Origin: Gammaproteobacteria bacterium
GTDB taxonomy: Bacteria > Pseudomonadota > Gammaproteobacteria > Ga0077536
Direction of reading: 5' to 3'
Length of the DNA stretch: 13,682 bases
NCBI GenBank assembly: GCA_003540955.1
Contig: DPMX01000201.1
Span: 1-13,682, forward strand
How positions within the stretch are numbered: position 1 is the first letter of the stretch; each line of letters starts with the position of its first letter. This document shows, in pieces, positions 5,997 through 12,647 of this stretch. A program made the position numbers and the translations under genes. Under the pieces are notes generated by a model. It worked only from the letters and a program-made list of their open reading frames with translations, made no database searches and had not been told where the DNA came from.

Positions 5997-7784
5997 TTAG
6001 TCCACCTTTCCTTCTCTTATGCCTTCGGCAGATCCACCCTGTGGCGGCAGGTTCTGCGGCAGGAAGTCCGCCGGGGCGCCTGGGACGCTGTAGTCGTACG
6101 CCCAGCGATATACCAAGGGCAATTCGGAGCCAAAGTTGCCGTGCCCAGGTGGGGTCGCCGGAGTCTGCCATTCAAGCGTTGTTGATTCCCATGGGTTGTG
6201 TCCGGCTTCTTTACCGTTCCGGTAGCTCACGATCAAGTTGTAGAGGAAGAGCAACTGAGCCGCTCCTACCATAATGGCTGATATAGTGATGAACTGATTC
6301 AAACTGTGAGCTGACTCAGGCATGAACTCCGTCGGCCCCATGGCATAGTAACGGCGAGGAAGCCCGAGAAAACCCAGGTAGTGCATGGGGTAGTAGATGG
6401 CATAGGTTCCAAGAAAGGTTATCCAAAAATGTGCCCTTCCGAGCCCGTCATTGAGCAACCGGCCCGTCATCTTCGGATACCAATGATAGATAGCGCCGAA
6501 AACTACCAGCACAGGCGACACTGCCATCACCATGTGGAAATGGGCAACCACGAAATAAGTATCAGAAAGCGGTAAGTCGACTGTTACGTTCCCAAGAAAC
6601 AACCCAGTTAAGCCACCATTAATGAACGTGAAAATAAAACCGATGGCAAACATCATTGGAACGGTTAACCGGATATTGCCATGCCACAAGGTTAAAACCC
6701 AGTTATATACTTTGATTGCAGTAGGTATCGCGATGATCAAGGTTGTGGTAGCAAAAAAGAACCCAAAGTAGGGGTTCATACCGCTTACGTACATGTGATG
6801 GGCCCAAACGATAAAACTTAGGCCCCCAATTACCACAATGGCCCAAACCATCATGCGATAACCAAAGATAGTTTTCCTCGCGTGGGTGGCGAGTAGGTCT
6901 GAGACAATTCCGAATGCCGGCAGCGCAACAATGTAGACTTCGGGGTGCCCAAAAAACCAGAATAAGTGCTCGAACAACACTGGGCTGCCGCCAGTATGTG
7001 GAAGCTGTTCGCCCATGGATATAACCGCGGGCATAAAGAAGCTAGTACCAACAATTTTGTCAAACAACATCATGATACAAGCGACTAACAAAGCCGGGAA
7101 GGCAAGGAGCGCGAGCACGGTTGCCATAAAAATGCCCCACACTGTCAGAGGCAAACGCATTAAAGTCATGCCCCGCGTTCGGCCCTGCAAAACTGTAACC
7201 ACGTAGTTCAAACCACCCATGGTAAATCCGATGATAAAAACGATCAGAGAGACCAGCATCAAAATGATGCCGAGATCTGAACCGGGAGTCCCGGCGGTGA
7301 CCGCCTGTGGTGGATAGAGTGTCCAGCCTGATCCTGTGGCTCCACCGGGAACAAACATACTTGCGACGAGAATCAACACGGCGACTAAATACACCCAGTA
7401 ACTAATCATATTGACATAAGGGAACACCATGTCGCGGGCGCCCACCATCAAAGGGATGAGGTAATTACCGAAGCCCCCGAGAAATAAAGCGGTAAGGAGG
7501 TAGATGACCATAATCATGCCGTGCATGGTCACAAACTGGTAGTAATCCTCCGGTGCAATGAAAGCGAAGGTGTTCGGGAAACCGAGCTGGAGTCGCATGA
7601 TTAAAGAGAACACCAAAGCGACTAATCCAATGCCCATCGCGGTACATGCATATTGTATTGCAATAACCTTTGCGTCCTGGCTAAAGACATATTTACCAAG
7701 CCATGTCTTAGCGTGGTAGAGATGTTCTTCTTCAACTTCTAGCGGTGCAACGTATGCCGTTTCGTCGTGCGTGACGTATGCCAT
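5997..7784 (-). CDS. ctaD: Cytochrome c oxidase subunit I, A1-type catalytic subunit
   Basis: Catalytic subunit reducing O2 to water at haem a3-CuB, with proton pumping. The 595-residue protein has the standard 12-helix core. Metal ligands: His88 and His417 (low-spin haem), His415 (haem a3), and His280, His329 and His330 (CuB), with Tyr284 in GHPEVY for the His-Tyr cross-link. D-channel: Asp118, Asn107, Asn125 and Glu282. K-channel: Lys358 in IPTAIKVY. All keep the spacing of the Rhodobacter enzyme minus four, so this is an A1-type, probably pumping oxidase. Small departures sit by the D-channel entry: GARDMVFPYVNM, where GAPDMAFPRxNN is usual. ATG 7784 has a GAGAGG site eight bases upstream and lies 32 bp after ctaC; the gene ends in TAA, 15 bp before the next gene. 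Part of a single operon ctaC-ctaD-COX3-COX3-COX4. Confidence 0.98.
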   Translation of the reverse strand: MAYVTHDETAYVAPLEVEEEHLYHAKTWLGKYVFSQDAKVIAIQYACTAMGIGLVALVFSLIMRLQLGFPNTFAFIAPEDYYQFVTMHGMIMVIYLLTALFLGGFGNYLIPLMVGARDMVFPYVNMISYWVYLVAVLILVASMFVPGGATGSGWTLYPPQAVTAGTPGSDLGIILMLVSLIVFIIGFTMGGLNYVVTVLQGRTRGMTLMRLPLTVWGIFMATVLALLAFPALLVACIMMLFDKIVGTSFFMPAVISMGEQLPHTGGSPVLFEHLFWFFGHPEVYIVALPAFGIVSDLLATHARKTIFGYRMMVWAIVVIGGLSFIVWAHHMYVSGMNPYFGFFFATTTLIIAIPTAIKVYNWVLTLWHGNIRLTVPMMFAIGFIFTFINGGLTGLFLGNVTVDLPLSDTYFVVAHFHMVMAVSPVLVVFGAIYHWYPKMTGRLLNDGLGRAHFWITFLGTYAIYYPMHYLGFLGLPRRYYAMGPTEFMPESAHSLNQFITISAIMVGAAQLLFLYNLIVSYRNGKEAGHNPWESTTLEWQTPATPPGHGNFGSELPLVYRWAYDYSVPGAPADFLPQNLPPQGGSAEGIREGKVD

Positions 7785-7816
7785 CCAAATATCCTCTCTT
7801 CGAACCCTTAAGTCGC

Positions 7817-9196
7817 CTATTTTGACGCTGGCGCGTCTTCAATTTCCAAAGTGTTGATGTACGCGACCAGATCATTGATCGTTTGATCATCGAGCAAAAT
7901 GTTCGCCATCAAGCCCATCTGCGGCCCGTACCCATCGCCTGGATGCTGCCCTCGGACACCCTTTTTGAAGTTCTTTAACTGAGTGACTAAATACCAGTCG
8001 CTCATCCCCGCCTGCCGCGGTGCATTAAGCGCTTGTATTCCTTCGCCTTGGGCCCCGTGGCAGTAAGCACAAGTTTCATATACATCTTCGCCGTGCTCTA
8101 CATCACCCATCACCGTCGATATCGCCGGAAGGTCAGGCAACGTCTCTATGTAGGCTACAACGTCGTTCACGGCCTTTTCATCAGCTAGTACCGCCGCCAT
8201 TGGAGCCATTTGTTGTCCGTATATGTCTAGCTCGTGCGAACCACGAATGCCTTTTTTGAAGTACTCTAGTTGACGCTTCATGTACCAGGCACCTTGCCCA
8301 GCTAATTTTGGTGCGTTCAAGAGCGGGTTTCCTTCGCCTTGGGCCCCGTGGCATGCGGTGCAGACCGCGTATAGCGAGGCGCCTGCTGAGGGGTCCCCAG
8401 GAGCTTTGGCAAGAATCTCCGCATAGGTCGGTTGTGCGTCCAACCATTTGTCAAATGCTTCTTGTTCTTCGACCACGACATGACCGCGCATTGTGTGGTG
8501 CCCAATCCCGCATAATTCTTCGCACAAAAGCTCATACCTTCCTGCGACAGTCGGGGTAAACCATTGGTAAGAGATAAGGCCGGGGACGAGGTCCATCTTG
8601 ACCCGAAACTGCGTCACTGTGAAATTATGTAAGACGTCTTTTGACCGTAATAGGGCCTTGACCGGGACGCCAAGAGGAAGATGGACCTCTGGGCTCGCAA
8701 TCAAAATATCATCTTGTCCATTAGGGTCGTCTGGGTTCATTCCAAACGGGTTTTCGTCCGTGATATTGCTATTGTCGACGGAACCAAGCACACCGTCCTC
8801 GCCAGGAAAGCGAAAGCTCCAGTGCCATTGTTGGCCAGTTGCCTCAACAATCATTGCATCTTCCGGAGGGGACACGAAGTCGGCCCAGACCCACAACCCC
8901 GGCGCCAACATCGCCGCGACGCCGATTGCGGTTACTGCGGTTAGCCACCACTCGAGTTTTTTGTTCTCAGGCTCGTACGTCGCCCGGCGTTCCTTCTTAT
9001 AGCGAAATTTATATATCGCATAGGCCATAAACCCGTTGATTACGACAAAGACAAAGCCGGTGACCCAAAATGTAATATCAATGGTGACGTCGACGGTGTC
9101 CCAATGGGACGCTATTGGAGTCAACCACCAAGGACTCAAAAAATGGAAAAGTACCGATGCAATAACCAGCACAATCAACCCAATTACTAGCGACAT
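7817..9196 (-). CDS. ctaC: Cytochrome c oxidase subunit II with two C-terminal cytochrome c domains (caa3 type)
   Basis: Electron-entry subunit. The 459-residue protein has hydrophobic segments about 1-20, 42-65 and 84-106, a CuA cupredoxin domain and two tandem class-I cytochrome c domains. CuA ligands are intact: His190, Cys225, Glu227, Cys229, His233 and Met236; the electron-transfer aromatic strand GQQWHWSF is at 121-128. Haem-binding motifs are CTACH (279-283) and CAYCH (376-380), with Met ligand candidates at 330/333 and 427/430. Two fused haems, instead of the single one of typical caa3 enzymes, suggest direct electron wiring from a bc1 complex or a periplasmic donor. The start ATG 9196 has an AAGGAAGG site at 9207-9214. 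First gene of the oxidase operon; the promoter should lie in 9197-9464. The two cytochrome domains are about half identical and contain an identical 25-bp DNA stretch. Confidence 0.97.
   Translation of the reverse strand: MSLVIGLIVLVIASVLFHFLSPWWLTPIASHWDTVDVTIDITFWVTGFVFVVINGFMAYAIYKFRYKKERRATYEPENKKLEWWLTAVTAIGVAAMLAPGLWVWADFVSPPEDAMIVEATGQQWHWSFRFPGEDGVLGSVDNSNITDENPFGMNPDDPNGQDDILIASPEVHLPLGVPVKALLRSKDVLHNFTVTQFRVKMDLVPGLISYQWFTPTVAGRYELLCEELCGIGHHTMRGHVVVEEQEAFDKWLDAQPTYAEILAKAPGDPSAGASLYAVCTACHGAQGEGNPLLNAPKLAGQGAWYMKRQLEYFKKGIRGSHELDIYGQQMAPMAAVLADEKAVNDVVAYIETLPDLPAISTVMGDVEHGEDVYETCAYCHGAQGEGIQALNAPRQAGMSDWYLVTQLKNFKKGVRGQHPGDGYGPQMGLMANILLDDQTINDLVAYINTLEIEDAPASK
8038..8062. repeat. 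25-bp direct repeat, copy in the second cytochrome c domain
   Basis: A stretch identical to 8329-8353, encoding CHGAQGEG after the haem motif of the second cytochrome c domain of CtaC. The codons match exactly as well as the residues, although the flanking domain sequence has diverged. Consistent with domain duplication plus local gene conversion or strong codon-level constraint. Confidence 0.9.
8329..8353. repeat. 25-bp direct repeat, copy in the first cytochrome c domain
   Basis: Partner of 8038-8062, located 291 bp away in the same orientation and at the equivalent position (CHGAQGEG) of the first cytochrome c domain of CtaC. The 291-bp spacing equals the 97-residue period of the two domains. 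Confidence 0.9.
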
Positions 9197-9464
9197 ACCT
9201 TGCGCACCTTCCTTTTACTCATAAGTTTTGTTTCAGGATCTAACCGATGTTTAGACCAGTGCTTACCACGACTTTCGTTGGCGGCGTTTCTTTTTCAGCT
9301 ATCCGGACCCGTGAGACCGAGCCGCTAGGCGGACGAACTTTCCCAATTGTCATACATATGCGACAAAAAAATCGAGTATATGGCACCTAGCGTAGAGCTG
9401 CAAATCGGAGAGGGGCTTCGAGCTATCGTGGACACTATGCGATTCAATCGAAAGTTAAGACCAC
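9197..9464 (-). promoter_or_regulatory. Leader and presumed promoter region of the oxidase operon
   Basis: 268 bp between the upstream small secreted-protein gene and ctaC. On the minus strand it holds the AAGGAAGG ribosome site of ctaC (9207-9214), a GC-rich patch with CCGC/GCGG arms (9322-9332) and the TTGTC/GACAA inverted repeat. I cannot identify a convincing -35/-10 pair, a riboswitch fold or a terminator for the upstream gene. The operon must start here unless it reads through from 9944, which is transcribed in the same direction. Confidence 0.5.
9347..9366. promoter_or_regulatory. Inverted repeat TTGTC-N10-GACAA, candidate operator upstream of ctaC
   Basis: Perfect 5-bp arms with a 10-base spacer containing CATATG, next to an A/T tract (9364-9371), about 150 bp upstream of the ctaC start. 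The size suits a dimeric transcription factor. It does not match the FNR (TTGAT-N4-ATCAA) or CRP consensus. Short arms mean chance is a real possibility. Confidence 0.3.
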
Positions 9465-9944
9465 TTATTGTTGTGTCATCAATAGATAATATTCCCATAT
9501 GTCTGGGTCTCTGTGCGTTTTAATCCGATCAAAGACCTTTTCCACGGGAAAAAGTTGTGAACCCCTGGTCGTTTCGACTCCGGGGAACGCTTCGCCCTCT
9601 CGAATGAACCAACCCCACTTGCCCCCGTTAAAAATGCGATAAACTTCCGCAATGTAGGAGCCCAACGCCCGAGCTAGGGGGAAAACTTCCTCTTCAGATG
9701 GGCTCTCCTCTACGAATGTCGCGTGTAGGTCATCGACCATTTCATCTAGAAATTTAATGCTCTGGAGCGAAAAGTTGAGCTCAATGTCGTACGTCGCCTC
9801 AGCAAATTGGACAAATTCGGTGGCCCATTTTCGAGCGTTAGCTTGTAACTGGTCGTCGGCCTCGAAAACCATTGTGTTAGCTAACGCAAGTGCCGGTAGC
9901 GCGTATAAGACCATCAAGCTAAGTAGATTTTTCATCAGGTGCAT
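9465..9944 (-). CDS. Small secreted protein of unknown function (DUF3806-like)
   Basis: The 159-residue protein starts with a signal peptide (basic start MHLMKN, hydrophobic core, ALALA cleavage region, mature from about residue 23). The mature part is acidic and helical. It has the pattern FSLQSIKFLDEMVDDLH (58-74), an ALGSYIAEVYR helix (93-103), GGKWGWF (107-113) and a C-terminal IWEYY (149-153). This order (leading helix, G-Y-hydrophobic-E helix, GG-x-WG, terminal aromatic pair) recalls the DUF3806 group as I remember it, but I cannot confirm it. Start ATG 9944 is taken; Met4 (9935) is equally possible and neither has a strong ribosome site. It lies upstream of the oxidase operon on the same strand, 268 bp from ctaC, with no obvious functional link. 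Periplasmic location is inferred from the signal peptide and absence of a lipobox or anchor. Confidence 0.75.
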   Translation of the reverse strand: MHLMKNLLSLMVLYALPALALANTMVFEADDQLQANARKWATEFVQFAEATYDIELNFSLQSIKFLDEMVDDLHATFVEESPSEEEVFPLARALGSYIAEVYRIFNGGKWGWFIREGEAFPGVETTRGSQLFPVEKVFDRIKTHRDPDIWEYYLLMTQQ

Positions 9945-10329
9945 TTTAGCATTTCTCGTTGGCTAGTCGATCGCCCATATGATAATCCTTAGGCGTCACG
10001 GTTGGTGTGGATAAGTTAGTTTAGGCAGTCTGACGAAAAACCCCTAGCGTCGCAGCTACCAAAAGCCGTGATTTTATGGCGTTGGTATAGTTTTGGAGTG
10101 TGGGGAGCCCAGTTGCACGAGGATTTCGGGATAAATCTGCAGCCGTAACATAGAATAGCGGCGGAGATTGATATCGAGGTTACCGTGGTTCGGCAATAGT
10201 ATCGCTTTAGGCGCTGATGGCCCGACGCCGGTAACTATGGATACGAACATTGCCGACTCTCGAGGATGGCGCAAAAGTGAAGATATTGAGGCTCTCTCAA
10301 ATACTGACAGAAATTAGACAGGTTGGGCA
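9945..10329. other. 385-bp intergenic region between divergent transcription units
   Basis: Separates the minus-strand secreted-protein gene from the plus-strand glycan cluster, so it should contain promoters for both. I found no tRNA-like fold, terminator or strong sigma-70 promoter. The longest frames here are short, start at TTG and resemble no family; a remnant of a decayed gene is possible but nothing is recognisable. No clear Shine-Dalgarno sequence precedes the next gene either. Confidence 0.5.
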
Positions 10330-10716
10330 ATGAGTATTGAAATCGCGGTTTCTTACGGTGAGCTGATCGACAAGATCACTATTTTAGAAATAAAAAATGA
10401 GCGTATCGCTGATGCTAAAAAACTAGAGAACATCCAGCGAGAGCTGGCAATCCTAACCAAAGCTTGGCTCAACAGCGGTGTTGACATAAATGCAGCAGCA
10501 TCAGAACGTAAAGCCCTAAAAAATATTAATGAAAAGCTGTGGGATATCGAAGACGAAATCAGGCGGAGAGAGGCGACTAAGTCGTTTGATGCCGAGTTCG
10601 TCGAAGTTGCTCGTAGCGTATATAAGTTCAATGATGAACGCTCGTCAGTAAAGCGTGCGATAAATGATCGCTTTGGCTCAAACCTGGTGGAAGAGAAATC
10701 TTATCAACCTTACTGA
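10330..10716 (+). CDS. DUF6165-like protein of LPS/glycan biosynthesis loci
   Basis: A 128-residue cytoplasmic, strongly charged, mostly helical protein. It shows the signature SYGELIDKITILEIK (8-22), followed by a middle helix with LWDIEDEIRRRE (70-81) and the C-terminal block FVEVARSVYKFNDERSSVK (90-108), which I recognise as the DUF6165 pattern. Members are commonly found beside glycosyltransferases of the LPS core, which fits the next three genes; the biochemical role is unknown to me. No membrane segment or catalytic motif is visible. ATG 10330 opens the cluster; the GGTTGGG ahead of it is a poor ribosome site. Its 3' end overlaps the annotated start of the following GT9 gene by 53 bp, or is separated from it by 13 bp if that gene starts later. 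Confidence 0.8.
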   Translation: MSIEIAVSYGELIDKITILEIKNERIADAKKLENIQRELAILTKAWLNSGVDINAAASERKALKNINEKLWDIEDEIRRREATKSFDAEFVEVARSVYKFNDERSSVKRAINDRFGSNLVEEKSYQPY

Positions 10717-11701
10717 ACAGCGCAGCATATTGGTTCATGTTACCGGCGATCGTATCGGTGACGCGTTAATAAAATGGCCGGCAATCGTAGCACTGAAAAA
10801 CGCATTCCCCGCTCATCGACTAGTGTGGCTAGCGGGGTTACGAAAAAGTGTTTTTAACGGAACACTAGCATCGGTCGCCGCGGGGGTGATCGATGAGGTA
10901 CATGATTTAGCCGGTGTCGGCGTCAGTTGGGGTGAGCTTGTCCGGCCGCCGTTTCCAGGACGCTTCGATATACTTATATCCACCGAGCCAAAAATTCGTA
11001 ACGCGATATTACTTAGGCGTATTGCACACAGTGTGTTTATCTCCCCCGCTGCAAACTTTCTGTTATCAGATATAAAACCGACACCAGGCACCAAATTCCC
11101 CAGCTCGACATTTGATCAAATGCGTTACCTCGCCAACTTGGCCGCGGGGCGCGAACTTAGAGTCGAACCTACGATCGCTGTGGGAGCGGGAAACGAAAAG
11201 CTAGCCCACGAATTGTTGCCCGAAGGTTTTGTGTACGTTGGCTTTGCGCCGGGCGCGGGGGCGGCGCGAAAGCGGTGGCCTAAGGCGCGCTATATTGAGC
11301 TGGCGCGCAATCAAGTAATAAACGGGCGAATACCAGTTTTTTTTCTTGGGCCAAATGAATTATCGATGCGGGAGGAAATAGCTCGGGCGGTACCTAAGGC
11401 CTTGTTTCCGGAACAAGAGCCGTTGGCGACCAAGAAGCGCAGTGCTCTTTTGAGTATTGCGTTAGCCCAGCGAATTGCTCTTGGTGTAGCCAATGATGCT
11501 GGCGGCGGGCACCTTTTGGCGGCTGGAGGCCGGCCATTAATTACGTTATTTGGGCACACGAGCGAGCACAAATTCAAGCCTCCCTATTGTAAGCAAATTG
11601 CGATCACGGCGCAGGAATTCGGCGGAACTGAAATGAAGTTAATACCAGTATCACGCGTTGCTTCGGCGATAGAAGCGGTCATCGGGGGCGAAGAGCGGTG
11701 A
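10664..11701 (+). CDS. GT9-family glycosyltransferase (heptosyltransferase-like)
   Basis: A GT-B fold transferase of the ADP-heptose:LPS heptosyltransferase family. Within 345 residues: N-terminal VTGDRIGDALIKWPAI (26-41) with Asp33 at the position of the catalytic Asp; the linker and start of the C-terminal domain GFAPGAGAARKRWP (193-206), with the Arg-Lys typical of phosphate contact; and the donor motif NDAGGGHLLAAGG (287-299), then LFGHTSEHKFKPP (305-317). The donor motif is unusual: Ala replaces the common Ser/Thr after ND, and GGGHLL replaces the usual GPMHLA-type sequence. The start is uncertain: ATG 10664 overlaps the previous gene by 53 bp, while TTG 10730 would begin at the conserved first strand. 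The 3' end overlaps the next gene (GTGA at 11698-11701), indicating one operon. Sugar and acceptor cannot be stated. Confidence 0.88.
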   Translation: MIALAQTWWKRNLINLTEQRSILVHVTGDRIGDALIKWPAIVALKNAFPAHRLVWLAGLRKSVFNGTLASVAAGVIDEVHDLAGVGVSWGELVRPPFPGRFDILISTEPKIRNAILLRRIAHSVFISPAANFLLSDIKPTPGTKFPSSTFDQMRYLANLAAGRELRVEPTIAVGAGNEKLAHELLPEGFVYVGFAPGAGAARKRWPKARYIELARNQVINGRIPVFFLGPNELSMREEIARAVPKALFPEQEPLATKKRSALLSIALAQRIALGVANDAGGGHLLAAGGRPLITLFGHTSEHKFKPPYCKQIAITAQEFGGTEMKLIPVSRVASAIEAVIGGEER

Positions 11702-12639
11702 GCGGGAAGGATCGGCGATTATTGCTCATAACATTGAGTAACATTGGTGATCTAGTTATGACGACACCAGTCCTAGAAGCGTTACACTCTTCATATCCGC
11801 AACATTTAATTGATATTGTCGCGGACAGTCGCTCGTCGGAGCTTATAAAGCCTTGTCCCTATCTCGGTCGCCTGATCCACAAAGATAAGCGATCAGGCCT
11901 GCCTGGGATTTGGTCACTGGTGAGGACGCTGCGAAAATTTCGTTATGATGTGGCTGTGGATTTGCGGACGAGCTTTTTGACGGCGCTTATCCGCTGTGGT
12001 CAGCACGGGAGGAAACGGCGCGGCACCTCAATCGGCGCCCATGCAGTGCAGCATCATTTTACCGCGCTAGCTGGTATTCTCGGGCCAAATGTCGATATTC
12101 CCCCGCAGCGTCTTTGGGTCGATCAAAGGGTGATCGAGAAAGCCTCGGAGTTACTTCGAGACATCCCCAGTGGACGTCGGCTGGTCGTCGCGCCGGGAGC
12201 GAATTGGCCTGGGAAAATATGGCCAGTCGATCGTTATGGGGCTTTGATCGAAGAACTACGACCGGATTTCGATGGAGTCATCGTAGTCGGTTCAAAGGAC
12301 GACCGTGATCTTAGCCAACGATTGCAAGCTACATGCGCACTTCCTATTGTAAATCTTGCGGGGCGAACGACGCTTTTGGAAGTCACTGCGTGTATGTCTG
12401 GTGCTCACGCCTTCGTCGGTAATGATTCTGGTCTCGGGCATATAGCCGCTGCTCTGAAAGTTCCAACACTCACGGTATTTGGCCCAGGTCGTCCCGACCG
12501 CTACCGACCGTGGGGCGAGCGGGCCTCGGTAGCCATTGCTCCCAACGGGCAGCTAAATTTGTTGGAGCCGGTGGGAGTTGCCGGAATATTGCGGCAGCAC
12601 CTTTCGGGGCTGTCGGATCTCTGCAACCCGACGCAATAG
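11698..12639 (+). CDS. GT9-family heptosyltransferase
   Basis: The 313-residue protein is a more canonical heptosyltransferase-like enzyme of LPS core assembly at the inner face of the cytoplasmic membrane. Motifs: LLLITLSNIGDLVMTTPV (8-25) with catalytic-type Asp18, APGANWPGKIWPVDRYGALI (165-184) at the domain junction, and the ADP-heptose motif GNDSGLGHIAAALKVPTLTV (241-260) followed by FGPGRPDRYRPWG. Length is near the shorter end for the family but both domains are complete. The GTG start at 11698 overlaps the preceding stop by four bases, a classic coupled arrangement, and the next gene starts eight bases after the TAG. It resembles the RfaF/WaaF and RfaQ/WaaQ groups broadly; assignment to one of them is not justified from sequence alone. 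Confidence 0.93.
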   Translation: MSGKDRRLLLITLSNIGDLVMTTPVLEALHSSYPQHLIDIVADSRSSELIKPCPYLGRLIHKDKRSGLPGIWSLVRTLRKFRYDVAVDLRTSFLTALIRCGQHGRKRRGTSIGAHAVQHHFTALAGILGPNVDIPPQRLWVDQRVIEKASELLRDIPSGRRLVVAPGANWPGKIWPVDRYGALIEELRPDFDGVIVVGSKDDRDLSQRLQATCALPIVNLAGRTTLLEVTACMSGAHAFVGNDSGLGHIAAALKVPTLTVFGPGRPDRYRPWGERASVAIAPNGQLNLLEPVGVAGILRQHLSGLSDLCNPTQ

Positions 12640-12647
12640 TTACCGAA

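Noticed and set aside
8598..9002. 134-codon plus-strand frame inside ctaC
   Set aside because: Antisense to a gene with all CuA ligands in place; the product has no family features and no ribosome site was seen.
9300..9335. GC-rich, possibly structured patch upstream of ctaC considered as a riboswitch or tRNA-like element
   Set aside because: I could pair only short stems (CCGC/GCGG) and saw no conserved core of any riboswitch class or a tRNA T-arm.
10074..10274. 66-codon minus-strand frame in the intergenic region
   Set aside because: It starts at TTG, has no ribosome site, resembles no family and lies in a region where both strands are broken by stops in other frames.
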